From Candidatus Moraniibacteriota bacterium (GTDB taxonomy: Bacteria; Patescibacteriota; Minisyncoccia; Moranbacterales; UBA1568): a stretch of DNA of 18,735 nt. Position numbers and translations under genes: made by a program. The notes beneath the pieces are model-generated. The model did not search any database. It saw only the letters and a list, made by a program, of their open reading frames with translations, and was not told the DNA's origin. Positions 6,721-11,658 of this stretch are shown here, piece by piece. The first letter of the stretch is position 1. Each line of letters opens with the position of its first letter. The stretch lies in assembly GCA_017992575.1 (NCBI GenBank), contig JAGOOJ010000011.1, forward strand, positions 1-18,735. The letters are read 5' to 3'.

Positions 6721-6735
6721 CCGCCAGCTGGCGGA
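6720..6735. repeat. 16-bp perfect palindrome TCCGCCAGCTGGCGGA
   Basis: A perfect palindrome just upstream of yebC. A diverged copy (TCCGCCAGCCGGTGGA) sits inside an array 2 spacer at 11145-11160, so it is a dispersed element in this genome. Confidence 0.8.
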
Positions 6736-6786
6736 TTCGTTAGCTTGTTAGGAAAGAAGTCCTTGAAAGCTTCTGTATTCTAGCCA

Positions 6787-6820
6787 AAGAAAAGCAAAAA
6801 GAAAACCCCCGACGGGGTTT
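6787..6820 (-). terminator. Intrinsic terminator after the bPH2 gene
   Basis: AAACCCC (6803-6809) pairs with GGGGTTT (6814-6820) around loop CGAC. Read on the minus strand it is followed by TTTTCTTTTTG. It lies 22 bases past the stop codon of the bPH2 gene. Confidence 0.8.
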
Positions 6821-6842
6821 GGGAGAAAAATAAGAACCCAGC

Positions 6843-7418
6843 TTATTTATTCAAGGCGGTGACGATGCCCTGCATGTCATCGCGGGTAGCCTGGCGGGCG
6901 AGGCGCATAACCTCGTCTTTTACAGCAAAGGGATCGCCGACTTGCCGGAAGATGAAATGATCTTCTTCGGAAGCGGTTTGGACGTAGACGTCCCCGAAGT
7001 TGAGCATGGTTGGGACGAGTCCATCGACAGAGGCTGTGACGTCTTGGACGCGGGAAAATCGCAGTTCACTGATATGACGGTTAAAGAGACCTTTTTGTTC
7101 AATGTTAACGATGCGTTCGTTGGTAATGATCCAGACATCGAAGTAGTAGTCGATCCAGACGAGAAATCCGAAGAGCCACAAGAACAAAAAGAGTGTGTTT
7201 TGAATAAAGTGAAAAAATGGTACTGCTCCCGCGTCGATCATATCGGGGAATAAGAGGGGAAGCGCTGAGAGGCTGCCGAGAATAAAAAACGAACACAGGA
7301 CGACAAAGATGAATTGAATAACGATATTAAACCAGTGACGATGAATAATGCGGAGCACTTGTTCGTTCTCGTGTTGCCCTTGGAAGTGATGGCGACCTAG
7401 TTTGAGAGAGGGGAGCAT
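6843..7418 (-). CDS. Membrane protein with bacterial PH (bPH2) domain
   Basis: 191 residues. Two membrane spans near residues 30-57 and 68-92 are followed by a bPH2/YdbS-type domain (about 95-175): YFDVWIITNERIVNIEQKGLFNRHISELRFSRVQDVT is the classical start of this fold, with the usual NERI and R-V-QDV pattern. The charged N-terminus (RHHFQGQHENEQVLRIIHRHW) also matches the family. It sits in the envelope with the PH domain in the cytoplasm; the function is not established. It follows a 73-residue membrane protein by 9 bases, so the two probably form one operon, closed by the terminator at 6787-6820. Confidence 0.88.
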   Translation of the reverse strand: MLPSLKLGRHHFQGQHENEQVLRIIHRHWFNIVIQFIFVVLCSFFILGSLSALPLLFPDMIDAGAVPFFHFIQNTLFLFLWLFGFLVWIDYYFDVWIITNERIVNIEQKGLFNRHISELRFSRVQDVTASVDGLVPTMLNFGDVYVQTASEEDHFIFRQVGDPFAVKDEVMRLARQATRDDMQGIVTALNK

Positions 7419-7427
7419 AGGGAAGAG

Positions 7428-7649
7428 TTAGAGAAAAGCGAGTGGGAAAAATTTCTCGATTGGAAGGGAAAAAAACAGAACCGCGTTGGTGAAAAGAAGA
7501 ATGGTAAAAACAGTAACAAAAAAAAGAGTGGTGAAGACAGCGGATTTGCGATCAAGAGAGTAGCGCAAAAGATGGAAGACAACAAACAACGCTGTCATGA
7601 CATAGCAGAGAAAGAGGACTGTATAGAGAAGACCAAGGACGAGGCGCAT
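7428..7649 (-). CDS. Small two-span membrane protein
   Basis: 73 residues from ATG 7649. Two strongly hydrophobic stretches (about 4-28 and 38-62) are separated by a basic turn (LLRYSLDRKSAV), suggesting a helical hairpin. The family is not recognised. It is placed 9 bases before the bPH2 membrane protein on the same strand and has its own upstream promoter-like sequence, so a partner or assembly factor for that protein is plausible. Confidence 0.7.
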   Translation of the reverse strand: MRLVLGLLYTVLFLCYVMTALFVVFHLLRYSLDRKSAVFTTLFFVTVFTILLFTNAVLFFSLPIEKFFPLAFL

Positions 7650-7673
7650 ATTTTTATTTTTGTTGCTTCTGGT

Positions 7674-7702
7674 ATTGTATCATCGGAGTGCACCGTCCAC
7701 AA
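7674..7702 (-). promoter_or_regulatory. Probable promoter of the small membrane protein/bPH2 operon
   Basis: Minus strand: -35 TTGTGG (7702-7697), 17 bases, -10 TACAAT (7679-7674), lying between the TrmB-type gene stop and the membrane protein start. The -35 is weak and the -10 is good. Confidence 0.5.
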
Positions 7703-7713
7703 TGATTTTTAGA

Positions 7714-8445
7714 TTAGCCGATAGACGACCACTGGTGTTCGAAGATGCTTTTGAGCGTACGGAAGATACGGTCGCTCTCAATGATGAGACTGGTTTGTTC
7801 AGAGAAAGACATGATGCCAATTTTATTGCGACCGTAGAGGTTGATTTCAACGAGGAGCGGAAAGGCTTCAGCATCGATGAGTTTGGTGCGCCGGAGCGAG
7901 GTGGTGTCTTCACCCTGGTACTGCTCCATGTAAGGGAGCTTGGGGGCGATGGCTCGGACCCAGATTTTTTTCTCAACCCGTCGAGGGAGATAGTACCCAT
8001 TCAAAAAATCAAGATCGAAGGCGGAAATTGCTTCTTCAGCCACCCAGGCCAAGAGTTCTTGGTCTTTGTACTTGAGGGTGTCTTTGTAGACCTCTTTGAT
8101 ACCCTCTTTCCCCTCGTAAAAGCGGATTTTTGGCTTGTTATCAAGGAAATTGGCGATAGAGAGGAGTTCGGGGAGCATTTTTCGCAGGGTTTCCTTCTTT
8201 TCTTCCAGTTTTCCCTCGAGAGTGCGGGGATCTTCAGCAAAATAGAGGGATTTTTTGCCTTTTTTGATACTCCCCACCAAGCCGGACTTTTTGAGGTTTT
8301 CGACCACATCATAGAGGGTGGTGCGCTTAATAGTGGACTTTTTGGCAAGAGCACCAATAGTTGCCTCACCAAGCTCAAGGAGAGCGATGTAGACGTGGGA
8401 TTCTTTTTCGGTGAGCCCAAAGGCTTCAAGGTTTCTCGATTCCAT
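7714..8445 (-). CDS. TrmB-family transcriptional regulator (2)
   Basis: 243 residues from ATG 8445 (MESRNLEAFGLTEKE). The frame stays open further upstream to 8586, but that extension would run through the promoter. An N-terminal winged helix covers about 8-75 (LTEKESHVYIALLELGEATIG, then KRTTLYDVVENLKKSGLV and a KKGKKSLYFA wing), followed by a helix (EGKLEEKKETLRKMLPELLSI) and an alpha/beta effector region with IRFYEGKEGI, typical of short TrmB-like proteins. It is divergent from orphan array 2, the same arrangement as TrmB-type gene 1 with array 1. An inverted repeat at its own start of transcription suggests autoregulation. Confidence 0.88.
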   Translation of the reverse strand: MESRNLEAFGLTEKESHVYIALLELGEATIGALAKKSTIKRTTLYDVVENLKKSGLVGSIKKGKKSLYFAEDPRTLEGKLEEKKETLRKMLPELLSIANFLDNKPKIRFYEGKEGIKEVYKDTLKYKDQELLAWVAEEAISAFDLDFLNGYYLPRRVEKKIWVRAIAPKLPYMEQYQGEDTTSLRRTKLIDAEAFPLLVEINLYGRNKIGIMSFSEQTSLIIESDRIFRTLKSIFEHQWSSIG

Positions 8446-8459
8446 AGATTCGAATAAAG

Positions 8460-8479
8460 TGTCGGTAAAAGGGTCGACA
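8460..8479. promoter_or_regulatory. Candidate operator at the start of TrmB-type gene 2
   Basis: TGTCG (8460-8464) and CGACA (8475-8479) form an inverted repeat around 10 bases, placed at the expected start of transcription of the minus-strand gene. Confidence 0.4.
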
Positions 8480-8484
8480 AATAA

Positions 8485-8513
8485 AGTATAGTAAAGAGAG
8501 ATAAAAAAGTCAA
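8485..8513 (-). promoter_or_regulatory. Sigma-70 promoter of TrmB-type gene 2
   Basis: Minus strand: -35 TTGACT (8513-8508), 17 bases, -10 TATACT (8490-8485). It supports the start at 8445 over the longer open frame. Confidence 0.85.
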
Positions 8514-8572
8514 TAAATAAAGCAAAATATAGGAATGTTTCATAATAAATACTGAATACTATGACCCTATTA

Positions 8573-8601
8573 TTGACACATTGCAAAAAATCGGGTATAC
8601 T
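8573..8601 (+). promoter_or_regulatory. Consensus sigma-70 promoter of orphan array 2
   Basis: -35 TTGACA (8573-8578), 17 bases, -10 TATACT (8596-8601): the same elements and spacing as the array 1 promoter. The expected start is near 8608, where a hairpin begins. No other equally good plus-strand promoter is seen until 14684, so the whole array is probably one transcript. Confidence 0.9.
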
Positions 8602-8628
8602 GTGTCGTTACCTTGAAAGAGGTAATGA

Positions 8629-8640
8629 GTTCCTTGAAAC
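8629..8640 (+). promoter_or_regulatory. boxA-like site (array 2 leader)
   Basis: GTTCCTTGAAAC just after the +1 hairpin, in the same position as GTTCTTTGAAAA in array 1. Confidence 0.55.
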
Positions 8641-8658
8641 CTATCTGGCACATGCCAC

Positions 8659-8691
8659 ACCCGCTCCTCGGGGTTTTTCTGGGGATGGAGA
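8659..8691 (+). repeat. 33-base pre-start element, copy 1
   Basis: It opens with ACCCGCTCCTCGGGGT, a short hairpin (ACCC/GGGT with loop GCTCCTCG), then a T-run, then CTGGGGATGGAGA containing the Shine-Dalgarno. It is identical over 33 bases to 10410-10442. The loop CTCC is complementary to the GGAG of the Shine-Dalgarno. Confidence 0.9.
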
Positions 8692-8696
8692 TAGTC

Positions 8697-9362
8697 ATGA
8701 AGATTCTGGTCATCGACGACACTGCGGTTCACCTCGACGCCGCTCGGCAGACGCTCGACGGTCACGACGTGACCTACTGCGCCACCCACGAGCAGGCCGT
8801 CGATCTGCTCTCGGTGCGGTACGACGAGGCGCGCAAGGACCAACTGTGCAAGCAGTACCAAGCGCAGGGCCTCAAGTTCAATGAGTACTACGACAAGGTG
8901 CTCGTTGAAACCCGGCTCCCGTACTGGGACGTGGTGCTCACGGACCTCCTCATGCCGGCGGGCTCCATGGCCCAGGGCGGCGTGGGTCTCCAGTACGTCG
9001 GTCAGGAGATGGCCGTCGGCTGGGCACTCGCCCTCCAGGCGGCCAAGGAGGGGGCCAAGTACGTGGCAGTGGTGACGGATACCAACCATCACCATCACCC
9101 GGCCAGTGCCATGCTCGATGACCTCAACGGCCACTTCTTCACGATTGATGGGGCCCGGGTGCTCATGACGAACTACGTTTTTCTGGTGGGTATCACTGGT
9201 ACGGAAACGACTTGCACCGAGTGTGGTGGATCCGGCAAGGTGATGTCGCGAGGCAAGGAGTACAGCTGCCATAGCTGTACCAAGGGCCAGGTCTTTGCCA
9301 AGAAGGGCAAGAACTGGGGCCAGATCCTCGAGCAAATGCTCAAGGGTCCCAGCCAGGAATGA
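8697..9362 (+). CDS. Receiver-like protein with TDxNHHHHPA motif and CxxC...CxxC insert (array 2 gene A)
   Basis: 221 residues from ATG 8697 (GGAG 6 bases upstream); the frame is open from 8613, but that would translate the leader. The fold looks like a response-regulator receiver: MKILVIDDT gives the acidic pair D7/D8, WDVVLTDLLMP gives the acceptor-like D83, and VAVVTD supplies the conserved Thr (T127). It departs from CheY proteins in a 35-residue insertion before the acceptor strand, a VTDTNHHHHPASAM motif (HHHH 131-134) after strand 4, and no obvious strand-5 Lys. A CTECGGSG...CHSC zinc-ribbon-like module (C173, C176, C191, C194; DnaJ-like spacing) precedes a final amphipathic helix. There is no output DNA-binding domain. 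It is paralogous to the gene at 9819. G+C in hand-counted lines is 63-73%, against about 48% in TrmB-type gene 1. Confidence 0.85.
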   Translation: MKILVIDDTAVHLDAARQTLDGHDVTYCATHEQAVDLLSVRYDEARKDQLCKQYQAQGLKFNEYYDKVLVETRLPYWDVVLTDLLMPAGSMAQGGVGLQYVGQEMAVGWALALQAAKEGAKYVAVVTDTNHHHHPASAMLDDLNGHFFTIDGARVLMTNYVFLVGITGTETTCTECGGSGKVMSRGKEYSCHSCTKGQVFAKKGKNWGQILEQMLKGPSQE

Positions 9363-9489
9363 TGGGCGCCAGATAGGCAGTACGGGCGACGCCAGTAACA
9401 ACTCGCGTCGCCCCTCTTTCAAAAGATTGTTCATCAAGAATCTTATGAAAGGGAAATGTTTCCCGATGTTCTTTTTCAAGGAGAAACGC
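9363..9489 (+). promoter_or_regulatory. Intercistronic RNA module 1 of array 2
   Basis: AGGCAGTAC opens the module. Hairpin A pairs GGGCGACGC (9384-9392) with GCGTCGCCC (9405-9413), 9 bp. Hairpin B pairs CTTTCAAAAGATT (9416-9428) with AATCTTATGAAAG (9439-9451), 12 of 13 bp. A small GGGAAA-TG-TTTCCC hairpin (9451-9464) and a boxA-like TGTTCTTT follow, then GGAG 6 bases before the next ATG. This module lacks the 33-base element. It is nearly the same sequence as module 3 through hairpins A and B. Confidence 0.8.
9467..9481 (+). promoter_or_regulatory. boxA-like site before gene B
   Basis: GATGTTCTTTTTCAAGG region; the CCCGATGTTCTTT context is shared with 11161-11173. Confidence 0.45.
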
Positions 9490-9822
9490 ATGAAGGTTTT
9501 CATTGCCATTACTATGGGGTCGGGCGAAGCTTCGCCAGTGAAGCGGGCTATCGCATGCATTTGCGAAGTCGCTCATCACCAAGTCGTTGAGTCTATCGAC
9601 GAGGCGGAGTTGGTGGTTACGGACTCCTCAAAGGACGCGCTCAGCGTCTTGAAGGGGAATGAAATCGTCCGGGTCGCCATCATGACCTATCGCAAGGACG
9701 AGGAAATCGGCGCTTGCGCTCTGCAAAGGGCGTACGCCGGTCGAGTGGATGTCTGTCCGCTCCTCGACAACGAGGGCAATATCGCGGTCTATCTCATCAA
9801 GAACCAAGGAGAAGTGAAATGA
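9490..9822 (+). CDS. Small alpha/beta protein, possibly a degenerate receiver (array 2 gene B)
   Basis: 110 residues from ATG 9490 with GGAG 6 bases upstream. The family is not recognised. The strand order (MKVFIAI, then AELVVTDSS, then IVRVAIMTY, then VDVCPLL) and the length are close to a receiver domain. Asp/Ser after the third hydrophobic strand and Thr after the fourth would sit where receivers have them, but the N-terminal acidic pair is absent, so phosphorylation is doubtful. Its stop overlaps the start of gene C (ATGA), so the two are translationally coupled, which supports a shared function with the receiver-like gene C. Confidence 0.75.
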   Translation: MKVFIAITMGSGEASPVKRAIACICEVAHHQVVESIDEAELVVTDSSKDALSVLKGNEIVRVAIMTYRKDEEIGACALQRAYAGRVDVCPLLDNEGNIAVYLIKNQGEVK

Positions 9823-10280
9823 AGATCTTGCTTGTTGACGACACCAAGAAGCACCGGGAAGCTGGCAGTGCCGACCTCACGGCTCTCGGGCACGACGTCG
9901 TGGCATTCGACAACTACGAGTCGGTGCTCGCGATGCGACCCGAGACGCTTGCTTCCTTTGATGCGGCGTTGCTCGACCTCCTCATGCCGACCGAATACTG
10001 CGGAGCGCTCGGCGGTGCAGGGCTCGAGTTCCTCGGTCAGTCGTTCGCCATCGGGTATGCACTCTCGGTGCACCTCGCACGTTCCGGCGTGCGGTTCACG
10101 ATGGTGGCAACGGATATGAACCATCACCACCATCCGGCGGCTAGTCTGATGGACACGGTCTCTGGTTCGTTCCGAGTCAATGACAACCGTATCTTGTGGA
10201 CCCATGCCCCGATGAAAGATGTCGACGGCGTTCGGGTCAAGGATTGGTCGGCGGTGTTGACCCGCGTGCTGACGACATGA
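9819..10280 (+). CDS. Receiver-like protein with TDxNHHHHPA motif (array 2 gene C)
   Basis: 153 residues from ATG 9819, overlapping the stop of gene B. It is a paralog of gene A: MKILLVDDT (D7/D8), FDAALLDLLMP (D53), then MVATDMNHHHHPAASLMD (T98, HHHH 102-105), a DNRILWTHA strand and a final helix KDWSAVLTRVL matching KNWGQILEQML of gene A. It lacks both the insertion before the acceptor strand and the CxxC...CxxC module of gene A, so those are add-ons to a common core. A GG(A/V)GL(E/Q) segment after the acceptor strand is shared. No output domain. Single-domain signalling or a non-phosphorylated, metal-binding variant are both possible. Confidence 0.85.
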   Translation: MKILLVDDTKKHREAGSADLTALGHDVVAFDNYESVLAMRPETLASFDAALLDLLMPTEYCGALGGAGLEFLGQSFAIGYALSVHLARSGVRFTMVATDMNHHHHPAASLMDTVSGSFRVNDNRILWTHAPMKDVDGVRVKDWSAVLTRVLTT

Positions 10281-10374
10281 AGTGGTAGGTACTGGCGAGG
10301 AGGAAGAATCTTCCCCTCGCCTCCCTTTCAGAAATTTCTTTCCCAAGAAGTTTGTGAAAGGGAAATATCCCGAA

Positions 10375-10387
10375 TGTTCTTTACAAG
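10375..10387 (+). promoter_or_regulatory. boxA-like site before gene D
   Basis: TGTTCTTTACAAG, the closest of the five to the E. coli boxA TGCTCTTTAACAA. Confidence 0.55.
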
Positions 10388-10409
10388 ATTGTTCCGCGAA
10401 TTATTCGCT

Positions 10410-10442
10410 ACCCGCTCCTCGGGGTTTTTCTGGGGATGGAGA
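10410..10442 (+). repeat. 33-base pre-start element, copy 2
   Basis: Identical over its whole length to 8659-8691; GGAG at its end is 6 bases before the ATG of gene D. Confidence 0.9.
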
Positions 10443-10447
10443 GAGTC

Positions 10448-10777
10448 ATGAAATTGGAAAAGTTGATTCTTCGCAACCCGGTAGCTTTCATCTTGGTGAT
10501 GGTGCTGCTTCCCTCCATTATTGCCTTTGTGGCAGTCGAGACGGGGGTTATTGCACCAGGATCAGATAAGCTGATGGGACCGTATTACTACGTGAAGGGG
10601 GTGACGTTTACAATTACTCTTCTCTCGTTCGGTCTCTCGATTTTCCTCCTTCAAGTTGCCGCCTGCTTTACAGTAGAAGAAAAAGTGGAAGTGACGGAAG
10701 TGTTTGAGGTGGTACCAAGCAAAGAAGTGACCGGAGCACAGGAAACACTCCGACTCGTCAACAACGAACCTCGATAA
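10448..10777 (+). CDS. Small two-span membrane protein (array 2 gene D)
   Basis: 109 residues from ATG 10448 with GGAG 6 bases upstream. A short basic N-terminus (MKLEKLILRNP) leads into a first span (about 11-33) and a second span (about 50-74), then an acidic cytoplasm-like tail of about 35 residues (EEKVEVTEVFEVVPSKE). The positive N-terminus suggests both ends are inside. The family is not recognised. Gene E, also a membrane protein, follows 10 bases later without an RNA module, so D and E form one cassette and may form one complex. Confidence 0.75.
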   Translation: MKLEKLILRNPVAFILVMVLLPSIIAFVAVETGVIAPGSDKLMGPYYYVKGVTFTITLLSFGLSIFLLQVAACFTVEEKVEVTEVFEVVPSKEVTGAQETLRLVNNEPR

Positions 10778-10787
10778 GGAGAACGAC

Positions 10788-11051
10788 ATGACACTCCTCG
10801 TAGTGGTAGTAGTTGCGAGTCTTGTGTATTACTTCACAGAAAGAATCTGGACGTTAGAAACCATCGTTGGTCCAGATGATCTGTGGAAGTGGCAGGCGGG
10901 ACGGATACTGTTTATCACTTCGTTCGTCTGCGGATTTGTGGTCGTGGCGATTTGGGGTGAGTGGTGGGAAACAGTGGTCGCTCTTGTATGGTTTAGCGGA
11001 ACGATAAAAGAGCCGATGCAAGATCTCATCTTGTACTGGAAAGATCAATAA
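10788..11051 (+). CDS. Small multi-span membrane protein (array 2 gene E)
   Basis: 87 residues from ATG 10788 with a strong AAGGAGA Shine-Dalgarno. Hydrophobic stretches lie near 2-16, 40-56 and 60-71, separated by Trp-rich segments (DDLWKWQAG, WGEWWETV); two or three spans are likely. The family is not recognised. It is the second gene of the D-E cassette. Confidence 0.75.
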   Translation: MTLLVVVVVASLVYYFTERIWTLETIVGPDDLWKWQAGRILFITSFVCGFVVVAIWGEWWETVVALVWFSGTIKEPMQDLILYWKDQ

Positions 11052-11144
11052 TCCCCACCAAGTAGGTAGTTCGGGCGACGCAAGTAACACTTTACGTCGC
11101 CCCTCTTTCAAAAGATTGTTTCGCAAGAATCTTTTGAAAGGGAA

Positions 11145-11160
11145 TCCGCCAGCCGGTGGA
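11145..11160. repeat. Diverged copy of the dispersed palindrome inside RNA module 3
   Basis: TCCGCCAGCCGGTGGA differs from TCCGCCAGCTGGCGGA (6720-6735) at two positions and still folds as TCCGCC/GGTGGA. It occupies the place where modules 1 and 2 have only 2-4 bases between GGGAA- and -CCC. Confidence 0.75.
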
Positions 11161-11165
11161 CCCGA

Positions 11166-11178
11166 TGTTCTTTGTTAT
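11166..11178 (+). promoter_or_regulatory. boxA-like site before gene F
   Basis: TGTTCTTTGTTAT in the CCCGATGTTCTTT context shared with module 1. Confidence 0.5.
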
Positions 11179-11200
11179 CTAATTACGCGAATCATTCGCA

Positions 11201-11230
11201 ACCCGCTCCTCGGGGTTCTGGGGATGGAGA
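11201..11230 (+). repeat. Pre-start element, copy 3 (30 bases)
   Basis: Matches copies 1 and 2 except that the five-T run after the hairpin is reduced to two; it keeps the ACCC/GGGT hairpin and the GGAG Shine-Dalgarno. Confidence 0.9.
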
Positions 11231-11236
11231 AATGAA

Positions 11237-11641
11237 ATGGAAGTACTCAGTCGATACAGTGCACTCTATGCCAACGTCCCGCTTTTTGGTGGAGCGGAAT
11301 GGAAGTCGCTTGGCATCGACGAGTTGGTGGCTCTGCATGTTTCGGCTCTTGAAGGCATTCAGGCTTTGAGAACTGAAGAGAGGGATAAGGCCATCGCAGA
11401 AGAGCAAGCCAAGCTGTGGATTGTCCGCAAGTTTCGGGCACTGCGCGGCTGGGCACCGCCGGTGGTGCCAACGAGGCAGGAGCTGTTCCGGGCGATGATT
11501 GCGCGTGCATCTGACCTGTCACAGTGGATGACGACGACTCAATATCGCGATTTCTACGCTGGCAGTGACATGAGCGCTTTCATTCGTGGGCCGGCGGCAG
11601 TGAGTCGAGAACTGAAGCGATTGGCCGAACTGGAAAAGTGA
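11237..11641 (+). CDS. Small helical soluble protein (array 2 gene F)
   Basis: 134 residues from ATG 11237 with GGAG 7 bases upstream. An ATG at 11232 is in another frame. Mostly charged helix (LRTEERDKAIAEEQAKLWIVRKFRALRGW near 45-73), a PPVVPT break, then further helices ending RELKRLAELEK. No membrane span, signal peptide or known motif is seen, and the family is not recognised. It is the last cassette of array 2, followed 18 bases later by an intrinsic terminator. G+C is high like genes A-C. Confidence 0.75.
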   Translation: MEVLSRYSALYANVPLFGGAEWKSLGIDELVALHVSALEGIQALRTEERDKAIAEEQAKLWIVRKFRALRGWAPPVVPTRQELFRAMIARASDLSQWMTTTQYRDFYAGSDMSAFIRGPAAVSRELKRLAELEK

Positions 11642-11658
11642 TGACACGATAAAACTTT

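Larger units (their letters stand above)
8608..8696 (+). promoter_or_regulatory. Structured 5' leader of array 2
   Basis: A hairpin at +1 pairs TTACCTT (8608-8614) with GAGGTAA (8619-8625) around a GAAA loop (boxB-like). A boxA-like GTTCCTTGAAAC follows, then the hairpin TGGCA-CA-TGCCA (8646-8657), then the 33-base element (8659-8691) that recurs before two later cassettes and ends in the Shine-Dalgarno GGAG, 6 bases before the ATG. Confidence 0.75.
10281..10447 (+). promoter_or_regulatory. Intercistronic RNA module 2 of array 2
   Basis: TAGGTACTGG opens it. Hairpin A pairs GGCGAGG (10294-10300) with CCTCGCC (10315-10321) and continues as GGAA/TTCC. Hairpin B pairs CCCTTTCA (10323-10330) with TGAAAGGG (10355-10362) and AAATTTCTT (10332-10340) with AAGAAGTTT (10345-10353): 17 bp with one mismatch and one G-U. 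Then GGGA/TCCC, boxA-like TGTTCTTTACAAG, hairpin GCGAA-TTA-TTCGC (10396-10408) and the 33-base element. Hairpins A and B differ in sequence from the other modules but keep the pairing. Confidence 0.8.
11052..11236 (+). promoter_or_regulatory. Intercistronic RNA module 3 of array 2
   Basis: AGGTAGTTC opens it. Hairpin A pairs GGGCGACG (11073-11080) with CGTCGCCC (11095-11102). Hairpin B pairs CTTTCAAAAGATT (11105-11117) with AATCTTTTGAAAG (11128-11140), 13 bp perfect. A palindromic insertion (11145-11160) follows, then boxA-like TGTTCTTTGTTAT, hairpin GCGAA-TCA-TTCGC (11187-11199) and a 30-base form of the pre-start element with GGAG 7 bases before the ATG. Confidence 0.8.

Noticed and set aside
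7660..8457. 265-codon open frame on the plus strand
   Set aside because: It is the antisense shadow of TrmB-type gene 2, which has clear family motifs, a promoter and a sensible start.
8613..8696. N-terminal extension of gene A to 8613
   Set aside because: The extra codons lie in the leader hairpins and the 33-base element shared with unrelated genes; ATG 8697 has a well-spaced GGAG and begins the receiver fold.
9078..9098. His-tag or vector contamination suggested by the CAT/CAC run
   Set aside because: The paralog at 9819 has the same HHHH in the same protein context with different codons, and no vector sequence surrounds either.
8559..9560. 333-codon open frame on the minus strand
   Set aside because: It lies opposite the high-G+C gene A, which has a promoter, Shine-Dalgarno and a paralog; long antisense frames are expected in high-G+C sequence, and this one also runs through the promoter.
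9363..11236. Integron gene-cassette array with attC sites
   Set aside because: The spacers form palindromes, but I see no attC core sites (GTTRRRY/RYYYAAC pair) and no integrase; conserved boxA-like and Shine-Dalgarno elements point to an expression role.
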